Shown here: positions 47,210-56,863 of the stretch, piece after piece
Layout of the letters: every line of letters starts with the position of its first letter
Position numbering within the stretch: the stretch's first letter is position 1
DNA from: Meandrina meandrites
Taxonomy: Eukaryota > Cnidaria > Anthozoa > Scleractinia > Meandrinidae
NCBI GenBank assembly: GCA_963693305.1
Contig: OY855913.1
Location: 13,387,701 to 13,451,700, forward strand
Direction: 5' to 3'
Length of the DNA stretch: 64,000 nt
The notes under the pieces: generated by a model
What the model was told of the DNA's origin: nothing
The model's database searches: none
The model's input: the letters and a program-made list of their open reading frames with translations, nothing else
Position numbers and translations under genes: made by a program

Positions 47210-48000
47210 TGCCAGAGATATCGAAAACTGAAAAGCGTACATCTAACATGATCTAATTTAAAGAAATATTTAGACTCTTCACCCCAATTACATTATTCCT
47301 CTTCAGAATTTCATCCATTCACTAAAAAGTAAAATTAAAACTGTTCTTGTTGCTCTATAAAAGCTGCGTTATATTGTAGTGTGATTCACAACACGATATA
47401 CTTGCTGCTCTTTCAAAAATTGTAATTAGCCTGAAATGCTGCGAAAGATTAATGAAAAGGACATTCCATGTGTCCTGAGGAAAGATTGTTACTCCATGCT
47501 AACTTAAAGGGGCTAGGTCACAGTATTTTAGGTAATTCTATTTATTTTCGTTAATTAAGAGTTCTAAACTTCAAATTGGCAGAGCAAAAGTCTTTTATTG
47601 GCAAAATCATGGCCACATAACAAACAAGGATGATTTTCGAGCATTGTAAATGACACTTTCATACAAATTGAGAGAAACTTGAAAAATATCGGGCCGACGT
47701 TTTTCAAATTTACCCGAACGCAATCCGTTTTAATCTTCTCGAATTTTGCCCATCCATGCCCCTATTTGGTCTTTCTGTGTTTCTTTTGAGTTCTTCTACA
47801 GTTTTAAGCCGTTATTGTTATATTTCAGTTAATTTTATGACAAGTTGGTCAGTGCCGAAATTGCCTAAAATTGCGTGACATAGCCCCTTTAAGAAAAACG
47901 TAGGCTCTCCATTCCAAATACATTGTTCCTCTGCGTTATATTGTAGCGCGACATTCGTAACTAGATAAACTCAGAACTCCGGTCAATCTTCGGGGATTTG
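47210..48000 (+). repeat. Family H, partial diverged copy 3
   Basis: GATATCGAAAACTGAAAAGCG, TTTCATCCATTCACTAA, GCTCTATAAAAGCTGCG, TATATTGTAGTGTGATTCAC and, after an interruption, TTATATTGTAGCGCGACATT and CCGGTCAATCTTCGGGG match blocks of copy 1 at 40,965-41,235 and copy 2 at 50,690-50,850. It is interrupted by the TTAA element at 47,508-47,888. Confidence 0.65.
47508..47888. mobile_element. TTAA-flanked inverted-repeat element (381 bp)
   Basis: The left end reads AGGGGCTAGGTCACAG..ATTTTAGG and the reverse complement of the right end reads AGGGGCTATGTCACGC..ATTTTAGG. The imperfect terminal inverted repeats are about 35 bp. TTAA lies on each side (47,504-47,507 and 47,889-47,892). There is no coding capacity. 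The target choice is the same as for the element at 35,955, but the ends differ, so it is a distinct family; piggyBac/Kolobok-type mobilisation is plausible. Confidence 0.85.
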
Positions 48001-48430
48001 CTGTTTAACTACGTTCATATTTTATTAAGTTCTTCCCATTCATCATGCCCTCCAGAGCTAGCAATCACAACCAAGCTCTCCACACGAGACAAACGTAACA
48101 CGAGACAACTAGATTGACATCAGAAGTCCATAACTACTATCCGGGACTACTATTTATTTTATTACTTCGTTACCTTGCCTCGGGACCTTGTCACTTTGTT
48201 ACCTTACGCGAGGTCGTCCACGAAGTAATACACTGCGCCAACGCTACCCGTGCTTCACGTAACACGAGACAATCAGCGTCATGCTTGATTCAAGATTTTC
48301 GTGACACTTGATTTTTGTTGCCGCAGCGAGTGAGCCTGAAGCGAACGAGCGAGCGCAGCTCTCTTATCGGCAAAATGACTACTTTATTATGTGTATGGGT
48401 CTGTCATCCCCCCTTTTTTTTTCACAAAAC

Positions 48431-49402
48431 CACAGGCTTCCCAAGCTCAAAAGTCGTCTTTTTGATGTGTTTTTGAGAGCCCTTCGGCGGCCAACTCTAC
48501 ATACGTGGTGTATGCGACAGCTTGTGTATATAGAGAAATGTATGGGAAAATCACGGATTCTCTAAAATCGGGTAAATAACTATCTATTTTGAGATAAAGT
48601 TTACCTATCTCAAATGTGTCGCTTACTTGTGTCTTGTGCCGAATTTGAAGCCATTTCGACGCCATTTAGCGAAGTTATTGGAAGTCGTTGTCTCCCCTTC
48701 TAAAAAGAAGGAAAGGCAGACCACTCCATCGATCGCTGGCCAGAGCTCACTCCACAAATCGCTCTCTCCTCAAAAGGAAAAGTCCCGAATCGCAGTAAAA
48801 CCAACAGTTCCATAAAGCCCAATAAATTTCACTCCACATACGTGTACTTCGGCGGTCGAAAGTCTCGTAAAGAACGAGATATTCGGCTTTCCAGATGTGC
48901 TTGTGACCGACCCCGCGCCAACGGTCGTTACTCATCCTCAACTCTGATTGGTCCATTTGAACCAAGTCACGCGCTGACAATGAGGATGAAACCAGATACT
49001 TGTCGTTGAGTAACGACCGTTGGCGCGGGGTCGGTCACAAGCACATCCGGAAAGCCGAATAGGCGAATTTAAAGCAAAATTTATCGTTCTTTACGAGACT
49101 TTCGACCGCCGAAGTCGCCGAAGTACACGTATGTGGATAGAAATTTATTGGGCTTTATGGAACTGTTGGTTTTATTGCGATTCGGGACTTTTCCTTTTGA
49201 GGAGAGAGCGATTTGTGGAGTGAGCTCTGGCCAGCGATCGATGGAGTGGTCTGCCTTTCCTTCTTTTTAGAAGGGGAGACAACGACTTCGAATAACTTCG
49301 CTAAATGGCGTCGGAATGGCTTCAACTTCGGCACAAGACACAAGTAAGCGACACTTCAAAAAACACATCAAAAAGACGACTTTTGAGCTTGGGAAGCCTG
49401 TG
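48431..49402. mobile_element. Long-arm foldback element with 7-bp target duplication (about 972 bp)
   Basis: The left arm (48,431-48,934) and right arm (49,007-49,402) are near-identical inverted copies around a 72-bp spacer. Termini are CACAGGCTTCCC and GGGAAGCCTGTG. ACAAAAC flanks both sides (48,424-48,430 and 49,403-49,409). The left arm carries about 130-140 extra bases (about 48,477-48,615) absent from the right. The right arm carries about 20 extra bases near 49,060-49,082 and a small CGAAGTCGC duplication near 49,115. Each arm contains related 62-77-codon open frames that mirror one another; I regard these as a consequence of the inverted repeat, with no recognised protein. The class is uncertain. 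Confidence 0.88.
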
Positions 49403-49414
49403 ACAAAACGCAAG

Positions 49415-49735
49415 TGACTACTTTTAGCTCATGATCTATTATACTTAAACATAAACAGCACTTAGTACATTGGGAATGTTCAATCTTCAAAAACGGAAAG
49501 GAAATGTCTTTTCTTGAATCAAAACAACTTTGTCACGGCACTCAGCTTGATATCACTTACGGCAGAGAACTCGAATATTTAAAATGCTCTGTTTTAAAAA
49601 CGAAGGGCACAACCAAGCTGGAAATTTGCAAAAAGATATATTTTTAGTTCATTTTACACCCAGTGACATTGAAAGTTTAGCAGGCCCATTGAATTTCGAT
49701 TTCAGAATTTTCATGACGTAACATGAAAACCAAAA
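49415..49735 (+). repeat. Dispersed repeat family K, copy 1
   Basis: It matches 57,243-57,565 in the same orientation over about 320 bp. Shared stretches include GACTACTTTT, CTCATGATCTATTATA, TTAGTACATTGGGAATGTTC, GAATCAAAACAACTTTGTCA, CTCAGCTTGATATCAC and TTTTAAAAACGAAGGGCACA. In both copies one frame encodes a related peptide ending LKTKGT-x-KLEICK, so the family may derive from a coding exon. Function unknown. Confidence 0.8.
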
Positions 49736-49740
49736 ATAAA

Positions 49741-50984
49741 TGCAGTTGGAACAATAAATATCCTGTTGAAACCTGCACCATTTCAATTGTAGGCGTTGTA
49801 AACAGAAATGATTTTCAACTACTTTCCAAAATTCTCAAGATAAAATAATAGATATCAAATGAAAGCAAGCTATTCTTTAAATAGGCAAAGTAAAGCTATT
49901 TTTCTGATACATCTTACAACTGCACTAATTAAAACTATACAAGCAACCACAAGACAAGACACTCCAAAGAGATTTTAGAGCTTCATTCATCCATGGTTAA
50001 TAAGAAAAGTTAAAACTGCTTTTTCTCGCTCAATCGAAGTTGCAGTATACAGTAGCGTTATATGCACAGCAACAACAACAACGAAAACTCTACAGGTCCA
50101 TCTACTGACATCTTGGGTGCTTACCATTTGTCGTATTGAACAAGTTTGAATGAACATTGATTAATGGTAAGGGATTTTCCAAAATCAGCAAACCAACCGA
50201 ACGAGATGGCGCTTACCATTTGAAGTTCGGTTTCCTGTTATTGTTTTCCGTTGATGAGAGACTGGAACTGGGAAATCGTGCAAATGGTAAGAAAATTTCC
50301 AACGTTCCGTTTCGAACGGAAAAAGAGGACTACCTCTGGAGGTAGTCCACAATTTTCGAACGGATTTTGCGGAAAATTACTGTTCCAATTGACTTTCAAC
50401 CGAATTTCCGGATTTTTTGGCTAAATGGTAAGCACCCCTTGTTGATAGCCACTTCTGCTTTTCAGATCTAAACGAACTCTTGAAGTATAATTTTTCTCTT
50501 TCGGTTAGTACATTGTATTATGCGTTTCTAATAACCCGGTGTATCTTGTTCTTTTTCTAGGCGTTTTCTGCTTGAGTTACAATTAATTTTCATTTATTTT
50601 CAGTATGATCTTGTCGCAAAGGTTAGATAGAATGTTATTTTAAGAAGGTAACTCTTGTCTGTATTTTATAACTGCTGGCTGCAGTTCAAATATATCCAAA
50701 ATTGAAAAGCGTACAGCTAATTCAAAGAAACAAATACGTCACATGTACATGTATTCCTCTTCATAAAAGTTGTTACATTGTAGCGTGGAATTCACAACAG
50801 GATATATGAACCTACCTGTAGTACCTCTTCGCTCAGGTCAATCTTCAGGTCAAAACTACAAAAAATAATGTAAATTGTTTTGCGCTTTAGATAGACATTT
50901 CTGCTCTTCAATCCTAAGAAAACTCGTCAAATATAATTTCTCTCTTTCGATCATACATTGAGTTCTACCTTTACGTCTTTACAC
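49741..50984 (+). repeat. Family H, copy 2 (natural empty site for two insertions in copy 1)
   Basis: It is collinear with copy 1 (35,797-41,400) but lacks the TTAA element and the LINE, leaving ATTCTTTAAATAGG near 49,875 and CTTGTCTGTATTTTA joined to AACTGCTGGCTGCAG near 50,675. It has its own insertion at 50,115-50,437. The block TAGACATTTCTGCT..AAATATAATTTCTCTCTTTC near 50,890 repeats a block at 50,450-50,510, so the unit is partly tandem. Confidence 0.75.
50115..50437. mobile_element. Inverted-repeat element with CTT target duplication (323 bp)
   Basis: The left end GGGTGCTTACCATTT is inverted as AAATGGTAAGCACCC at the right. CTT lies on each side (50,112-50,114 and 50,438-50,440), and family-H copy 1 shows the empty site GACATCTTGTTGATAG near 36,884. 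The motif CTTACCATTT/AAATGGTAAG recurs in both orientations internally (near 50,171, 50,209 and 50,281), a pattern like subterminal transposase-binding repeats. An internal hairpin ACTACCTC-TGGA-GGTAGT lies near 50,330-50,345. No coding capacity. Confidence 0.87.
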
Positions 50985-50989
50985 ATATC

Positions 50990-51225
50990 AAAAGTGTAAA
51001 TGTTTCTCTCGATGAATCAGAACCGCCTGAGAAAAGAAAGGCGAGAAAGTACGACTCCAGACTGGCAGAGTTCTTTTATTGAAATGTGGGGAAAAAAGTA
51101 TGGAACAGGTCAACGCAAGATTTGAACGATCGGCTGAAATGTTCCGTGACGCCCAGAGCAGGCAAATAAAACAAACAAACGCCATACTTACTGGCTTCAA
51201 AGACATTTTTAAAGATTTAGCATAA
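50990..51225 (+). pseudogene. Possible Myb/SANT-like Harbinger companion protein, C-terminal remnant
   Basis: One frame begins with LDESEPPEKRKARKYDSRLAEF and stops at a TGA. A shifted frame from the ATG near 51,099 reads MEQVNARFERSAEMFRDAQS, continues RQIKQTNAILTGFKDIFKDLA and ends at TAA 51,223-51,225. A basic linker followed by a charged helical C-terminus is the usual tail of Myb/SANT-type DNA-binding proteins that accompany Harbinger transposases. A HARBI1-like fragment lies convergently at 53,590-53,925, on the other side of the LINE insertion, which supports this reading. No Myb domain itself is present, so the call rests on context. The stop codon lies inside the target duplication of LINE-2. 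Confidence 0.4.
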
Positions 51226-51230
51226 ATATA

Positions 51231-53555
51231 GACCATGTGTTAATCAACAGGAAATTTAGAACATCTGTGCTGGACACAAGAGCCATAAGATCAGATGATA
51301 TCGCCAGCGACCATCACCTGGTTTGCACCAAACTGAGGTTAAAGCTAAAAGCAGCCCCTAAAAGACACGGAATCCGAAGGACGAGATATGATACTCAGAA
51401 GCTGGAGAATGATGGGTGTAGGAGGCAGTTCCGTTTGGAACTAAGGAACAGGTTTGAGATATTGCAGAGGGAGGAGCTTGAAGATGACGAAGCAGATCAA
51501 CCAGAAGCTGAGCTGGGGAAGGCAAACGACATCTTAGAGAAGGCTTACAATATGACAGCAAAGAAAGTTCTAGGATATAAGACAAAGAAAGTTAAACCAT
51601 GGATCAGTAAAGAATCGTGAGACCTGATTGAACAGAGGAAAGCGATAAAACTAAAACTTGATGGAACCAACTCTGAGAGACTGAAGGAAAAGAGGCGAGT
51701 AGAATATAAAGCCAAAGATCGAGAAGTGAAGAGGCAAATACGCAGGGACAAGAGGATTTGGACAGAAGGGATAGCAAAAGAAGCAGAGGAAGCCGCGAAT
51801 ATGCAACACACGAAGACTCTTTATAACTTAACTAAAACGATCTGCAACGACAAACCAAGGCAAAGCACAGTAGTCAATGACAAAAATGGTAACGCCTTAT
51901 CTAGCGATGAGGATAAAAGGAAGCGGTGGAGAGAGCATTTCATGGAGATACTCAATAGGGAGGAGCCAGCCTACCCGATCAATGAAGAAGATTGTGAACA
52001 GCAGGACATAGCTGACATAGACACGGGACCTGTGAGCAAAGCTGAGATAAGAAGGGCAATAAAGAGCCTCAAGAATGGTAAAGCCCCTGGTGAAGATATG
52101 ATAACAGCAGAACTACTGAAGGCAGACCTTGAATTTACAATCGACAGAGTGAAAGAACTTGTGGACACGATCTGGAGTCTGGAAAAGGTCCCACGTAAAT
52201 GGAAGAGGGGGCTCATTATTAAGATACCAAAGAAAGGGAACTTAAGGGAATGTAAGAACTGGCGGGGAGTGACTCTCCTACCAGTTGTTAGCAAGATATT
52301 GGGAAGAGTTGTGATTGATCGCATTCGCATGGGGATTGATTGCAGGCTTCGTAAGGAGCAGGCCGGATTTCGATCTGGTAGAGGAACGACGAAGCAAATC
52401 TTCATCCTACGCAACATATTAGAGCAAGTGAATGAATGGCAGGCAACTCTCTATATCAATTTCGTAGACTTTGAGAAGGCGTTTGACTCAGTACACAGAA
52501 ATGGCTTATGGATGATAATGAAGTAGTATGGTATCCCACAGAAGATCATCAACATAGTTAAAGCGCTGTACGATGGCTTTGAATGTGCTGTTGTCGAGGA
52601 AGAAGCAACCTCAGAATGGTTCGAGCTAACGACCGGTGTCAAGCAAGGATGTACCATGTCTGGCTTTCTTTTCCTGCTCATTATAGACTGGGTAATGAGG
52701 CATACTGTGAAGGAAGTGGGAACCGGGCAGAGGTGGAAATTTACATCAAAACTTCAGGACCTCGACTTCGCTGATGATGTAGCTTTAATTTCCTCAACAC
52801 AAAGGCACGTGCAGCTGAAAACAAACAGGCTGGTGGAAAATGCAGAAAGGACAGGCCTTCGGGTAAATGTTGAGAAGTGCAAAGTCATGAGAGTCAATGC
52901 AAGGAATATTGAAGCCATCACAGTGAATGGTCTGGCGTTGGAAGATGTAGAGAAGTTTACCTACCTAGGAGCCACAGTATGTAAACAAGGGGGCGCAGAG
53001 GAAGATATTAAGGCTAGGCTAGGGAAAGCGAGGGGAGCGTTTGTGAAGCTTAACCGAGTATGGAATTCCAGCAGTGTGTCGAGGAAGACGAAGATCAGGC
53101 TATACAAAACATTGGTCAAACCAGTTCTCATGTATGGTTGCGAAACATGGAAAATGAACGAAGGTGACGCTAAGAAAATCGATGTGTTTCAGAACCGATG
53201 CCTGAGAAGGATAATGAAGATTAAATGGCAAGATAAGATTAGTAATAGAGAGCTACTGGAAAGGGCTAACGCGGAGAGGTTGAGTGAGGAGGTAAGAAGA
53301 AGGAGATGGCGATTCATTGGACACATCCTCAGACAAAAACCTGACAATGACTGTGTTACAGCCCTAACATGGACCCCAGAGGGAAAGAGAAAGAGAGGCC
53401 GGCCAAAAACAACCTGGCGGCGCACAGTAGAAAAGGAGAGGTCCAAAGCAGGGTGGCAGTCCTGGGGAGAAGTGCGCACTGCAGCACAAGACAGGAATCG
53501 ATGGAGAGCACATGTGGAGGCCCTATGCGCCAACTTGGCGCCAGGGGACAGGAAC
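51231..53555 (+). mobile_element. 5'-truncated, nonsense-mutated LINE (LINE-2, RTE/other APE-type)
   Basis: TAGCATAAATATA occurs at 51,218-51,230 and again at 53,556-53,568, a 13-bp target duplication that fixes both ends. The body begins inside the endonuclease domain (DHVLINRKFRTSV) and ends exactly at the last sense codon of the reverse-transcriptase frame. There is no poly-A or tandem tail, and the stop codon TAG is the first triplet of the right-hand duplication. The insertion splits the two convergent parts of a Harbinger-like relic. Confidence 0.9.
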
Positions 53556-53558
53556 TAG
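51231..53558 (+). pseudogene. LINE endonuclease (C-terminal part) and reverse transcriptase with two stops
   Basis: A single reading frame spans the element, broken by TGA at 51,618-51,620 (a Trp codon is likely, context KES-stop-DLIEQ) and TAG at 52,524-52,526 (context MIMK-stop-YGIPQ). There are no frameshifts. The endonuclease remnant ends with DIASDHHLVCTKLRLKL, containing the Asp-His pair. Reverse-transcriptase blocks follow: KNGKAPGEDMITAELLK, KNWRGVTLLPVVSKILGRVV, KEQAGFRSGRGTTKQIF, FVDFEKAFDSV (from about 52,461), TTGVKQGCTMSGFLFLL and DFADDVALIS (from about 52,763). The C-terminus has LMYGCETWKMNEGDAKKIDV, NRCLRRIMKIKWQDKISN, WRFIGHILRQ and GKRKRGRPKTTWRRTV, typical of RTE-related LINEs widespread in marine invertebrates. 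Two nonsense changes but an otherwise open frame imply modest age. Confidence 0.9.
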
Positions 53559-53589
53559 CATAAATATAATTGTCTTTATCTAATCATTC

Positions 53590-53925
53590 ATTTTTGTTGA
53601 ATCGTTGTTATCCGTGCCATATAGGTCACCCCTTTTATAACAAATGTTGTGCAAAACACACGTAGCAATCACAGTCTTTTTTAGGGTGCTCGTTTTTTTG
53701 TTCAACCTTTTTCAATGCAATTCTCCAACGAGCTTTCAACATGCCAAACGCTCCAGGTGTGCTCGTTCCATTACAGACCGTAGCGCACCGAACTTAAAGT
53801 TAAACTTTCTCTGCTCCCGGTAGGGTTTAGGTACCGTTAGTGGATAGGCACTGTCGCCAGCTAGAACAGGCCTTATTTCTGTTCCATTCATACCCATATA
53901 ACCTGTTGGACCGCAAGCAAGCAAG
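53590..53925 (-). pseudogene. HARBI1-like (PIF/Harbinger) transposase, C-terminal fragment
   Basis: On the minus strand, GPTGYMGMNGTEIRPVLAGD then SAYPLTVPKPY, QRKFNFKFGALRSVMERA, then after a one-base shift FGMLKARWRIALKKVEQ, and after another shift TVIATCVLHNICY. These are the DDE_Tnp_4 landmarks around the last catalytic region (GDxAYPL; FN-x-x-x-S/A-x-R-x-x-x-ERA-x-G-x-LK-x-RW; C-x-LHN). At least two frameshifts occur. The N-terminal two thirds are missing because a minus-strand LINE fragment abuts at about 53,914-53,934. Together with the plus-strand remnant at 50,990-51,225, this suggests one Harbinger transposon with its usual two convergent genes. Confidence 0.75.
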
Positions 53926-54530
53926 CAAGCAAATTTAATTTAAAACTAACGCTAAAAATAGGTAAAATCTTCCTGTTTAAAATTAGTGGTTGACACAGAT
54001 AAAACTTTAAAATTGAAATCAATAAAAACAGCCGAAGTTTTAAGCATGTGGACAAGGTCCTTTCGACGTGTCACATTTGCCAAGTCCTTATGTTTAGTTG
54101 CAAGCGTATTCCAGAGTACGGAGCCTCTGTAGGCTAAGGAGACCTTCATTTTACGCGTGTTAAAACGTGGCACGATCAAAGATTCGCGTGCCCTAGTTGA
54201 GATCTTATGGTCTCGCTTCACAATAATGCATCTACTTAAGATGGTGGGTAATGTGTCGTCATATGCGTTTTGCACGAGCTTCAACACGGCGAATTTGTAA
54301 TGGAAATTGATATTTGTCCACGCAGACCGTTCTAGTACTTCGGTAGAAGCCATATCTTTGGGCAGATTATAGATAATTCTAGCGGCTCTACAGTGCAGTC
54401 TTTCAATGGAATGAATGAATTCTGTATTGCAGCACGATCCCCACAGAACTAAGCCATAGTTCACGGAGGGCAATACGATATTAAAGTAAAAATCTTCAAG
54501 GACTTCTTTTGGTAGAAGCAAGCGAATGAC
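53914..54530 (-). mobile_element. 5'-truncated LINE fragment (LINE-3), minus strand, with (TTGC)n tail
   Basis: The minus-strand fragment carries only the C-terminal LINE domain and ends, past a short AT-rich 3' region, in a TTGCTTGCTTGCTTGC tail (plus strand GCAAGCAAGCAAGC near 53,914-53,934). A tandem 3' tail is typical of CR1/L2-like LINEs. Truncation at about 54,530 is inferred from loss of similarity; no clear target duplication was found. Confidence 0.7.
53952..54521 (-). pseudogene. C-terminal region of a CR1/L2-like LINE ORF2
   Basis: 189 open codons. LPKEVLEDFYFNIVLPSVNY, then GLVLWGSCC, IERLHCRAARIIYNLP, TRKMKVSLAYRGSVLWNTL match the post-RT C-terminal segment of LINE ORF2 proteins (compare FDYCNLVWGNC, RLQKLQNRAARVL and SGATLWNSLPCNLR in LINE-1 of this window). 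The reverse-transcriptase catalytic blocks are absent because of 5' truncation, so this cannot be active. The frame itself is intact. Confidence 0.8.
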
Positions 54531-54771
54531 AGTTCACTGCAAGTTCATAAAAGAACGTCATCTCTTTTGCTTGCATTGCGTGCCGTTTATTAACAGAGTG
54601 CACCGAATCTGTTGCGCTTGATAGAACAATCAGATGAACCGTATAGGACTATAAACCAACTACAGCAAAAAACGTAAAAGAAAAGAAATCAATTCTAAGA
54701 ACAGTAAACCGTGCCTGTATTTTTTATAATAAGCCCATTACAATAAATACTCCTAACCTACAGTTTGATAA

Positions 54772-55062
54772 GCGGGAGGCGCGGTGGCCTAATGGTTAGT
54801 GCGCTGGACTCCGGATCGGGCGGTCCGGTTTCGAGCCCTGGCCGGGGCGCTGCGTTGTCTTCTTGGGCAAGACACTTTACTCTCAAAGTGCCTCTCTCCA
54901 CCCAGGTGTATAAATGGGTACCGGCGAATTTACTGCTGGGGGTAACCCTGCGATGGACTAGCATCCCATCCAGGGGGGAGTAGAAATACTCCTAGTCGCT
55001 TCATGCTACGGAAACCGGGAATAAGCACCGGCTTGATGGGCCACTTAGCTCGTATGCAGACT
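54772..55062 (+). mobile_element. tRNA-derived SINE (291 bp) with 13-bp target duplications
   Basis: TACAGTTTGATAA at 54,759-54,771 is repeated at 55,063-55,075. The head resembles a tRNA: A-box-like TGGCCTAATGGTTAG (from 54,785) and B-box-like GGTTTCGAGCCC (54,827-54,838), spaced as in RNA polymerase III internal promoters. A conserved-looking body follows (GGCAAGACACTTTACTC, CCTCTCTCCACCCAGGTGTA, AAATGGGTACCGGCGAA) and then a unique 3' region. The exact duplications suggest a fairly recent insertion. It would be mobilised in trans by a LINE; the 3' end does not obviously match LINE-1 or LINE-2 here. Confidence 0.92.
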
Positions 55063-55128
55063 TACAGTTTGATAAACCAGCGCGTTGCGACCTCTTTGTT
55101 AAAGAAACGTTATCTGTTCTTTGATATG

Positions 55129-55214
55129 ACGGCCTCACAAAGCAAATGTTGACATGGCGGGGAAAACACGTTGACATGGCGGGAAAATTCGGCGGCCTCA
55201 CAAAGCAAACACGC
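55129..55214. repeat. Local duplication (CGGCCTCACAAAGCAAA and TGACATGGCGGG)
   Basis: CGGCCTCACAAAGCAAA occurs twice about 62 bp apart, and GTTGACATGGCGGG occurs twice between them. It appears to be a small local duplication. No gene. Confidence 0.75.
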
Positions 55215-55265
55215 ATGGAATGCACCTCCTCCACTATACGATATTCTCGTGTCGCCTTGACAACA

Positions 55266-55530
55266 AAACCTACAACCCCCGACAAAAATATTGGGAAGGT
55301 CGAGAATGAACGCCTTGATTTCAACAACATTTAAATAGATCTAATCTATAGGTACAACAAAGTGTTTATGAGCTCCCCTCTACCCCATATCAATGTTTAA
55401 GTATTAGTGAACATTCGTGATAGACAATATGGTGTGATTGAAATCTCTTGGTATACCTCAACATTGAATAAGGGGGAGGGATAGAGAGAAATAAGAAACT
55501 TTCCCAACATTTTTGACGGGGGTTGTAGCC
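55266..55530. repeat. Inverted repeat (about 28-bp arms, 205-bp spacer)
   Basis: CCTACAACCCCCGACAAAAA continuing to TATTGGGAA at the left is inverted at the right as TTCCCAACATTTTTGACGGG plus GGTTGTAG. Two mismatches are seen. It could be the ends of a small element, or parts of one repeat inserted in opposite directions. Confidence 0.6.
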
Positions 55531-56863
55531 ATGAGTGTCAGCACAGGAAAAGGTGGTACCAGCAATATGTACCGTCAGGGAGAATAGAGTAGTAGAAAGG
55601 TAAACAAAGGTCAAATAGGATAGGTAACAAGTGAGTGGAAAAAAGATATATTAAAAGGGGAAAACCTATCTCAAAACTCGAAAAAACTTGGCTGACTTAT
55701 TCGTGCTAAAGAAGTACGAGAAGACCAGCTCTCTGGAGCGCGCATTCATAAATGCTCACTTGAAATTGACTATTCCTCGGTTGTTCACCAACCAAATGCT
55801 TTAAAAAATAATCAAATATAGACAAGGAACGGAGGGCATGAGAACATGATTTTGCAAGCAAACAAGTTATTTTTGCTGTTTTATTTCAATTTCTTTAAAT
55901 CTTCAGACTTCAGCTTGGACTTCTTTGAAGATTGCAACAAAAACATGAAAGATGCTTGGTATTCAGTCCATTCTCCTCGTATCTGAAATACTCCCAATGT
56001 GGAAACCGGAATCAACTCACTGGTGTTGTCATCAATGCTCTGTTATTATAAAATCTGAGGAAAAATCAATGAAAAATCAATAAACACTGACGGTCACACT
56101 GCATAGCCACAACACCAGGGCCAGGGTCAAGGGCTACAGAATGCTGTAAATGGAGAGCCTTTACGAGTTAAATGAAGTGAAACAACCTGCGAAACATATC
56201 TTGGTTGTTACACAACACACATCACCCTATGAAATATCCTGTGAAACAAAATGCTTCTTGGCCATAAAACCAGCATTCAAATTTTGCCCTGTGAAAAAGT
56301 GTGTGAAATTTGCAGGGCCATGTGAAACGTGGAACTAAGGAAAATTATGTTACCCTGTGAAAAATCCTGAGAAATTTCATCAAAAAAGTTAGGAAGCAAG
56401 CATCATGGGAAATACCCTGTGAAATTATTCATGGCTTGATGATGTTTTATCCCTGGCACCCATATTTAAAAATTGCAAAACAAATATTGGGTATTATGCA
56501 GATTATGATAAAGTCATTATAACATTTATTCCTATTTTATTCAGCAACTCAAGATTCACCTAACCGTTTCATTGTAACTGCAAAGTTTAGACAGTAAACG
56601 TCTTGCACTAAACACTCCACTGTCATAATTCGATACTGAACATTCCATTACCCGGCATATAGTTAGTATGTTTCCATCAACAAATGATAACCTTATGTTC
56701 CAGCAGCAACATGTAAGCTTGTTATTTTAGTTCAGAAATCCAGAATGCGAGAAGTTTGCATCGACTGATATTGATCTTTCCTTATGAAAACAATATACTT
56801 TTCAAAGTGGTCAGTTTACCTTTAGCTTTTGGAATCCCTCAAGGTTGAATGCAGAAGAGGTTA
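55531..56863. other. AT-rich, no gene; degenerate CCTGTGAAA cluster
   Basis: No coding capacity recognised. Between about 56,180 and 56,440 the motif CCTGTGAAA or close variants recur irregularly about seven times (ATCCTGTGAAACA, GCCCTGTGAAAAAG, ACCCTGTGAAAAAT, ACCCTGTGAAATTA), reminiscent of a decayed short tandem repeat. Confidence 0.4.

Noticed and set aside
48627..49343. Mirror-image 62-77-codon frames as a gene pair
   Set aside because: They arise from the two inverted arms of the foldback element and show no recognised domain.
54776..54850. A tRNA gene
   Set aside because: A- and B-boxes are present, but the sequence continues as a 291-bp unit with target duplications and no tRNA acceptor closure; it is the head of a SINE.
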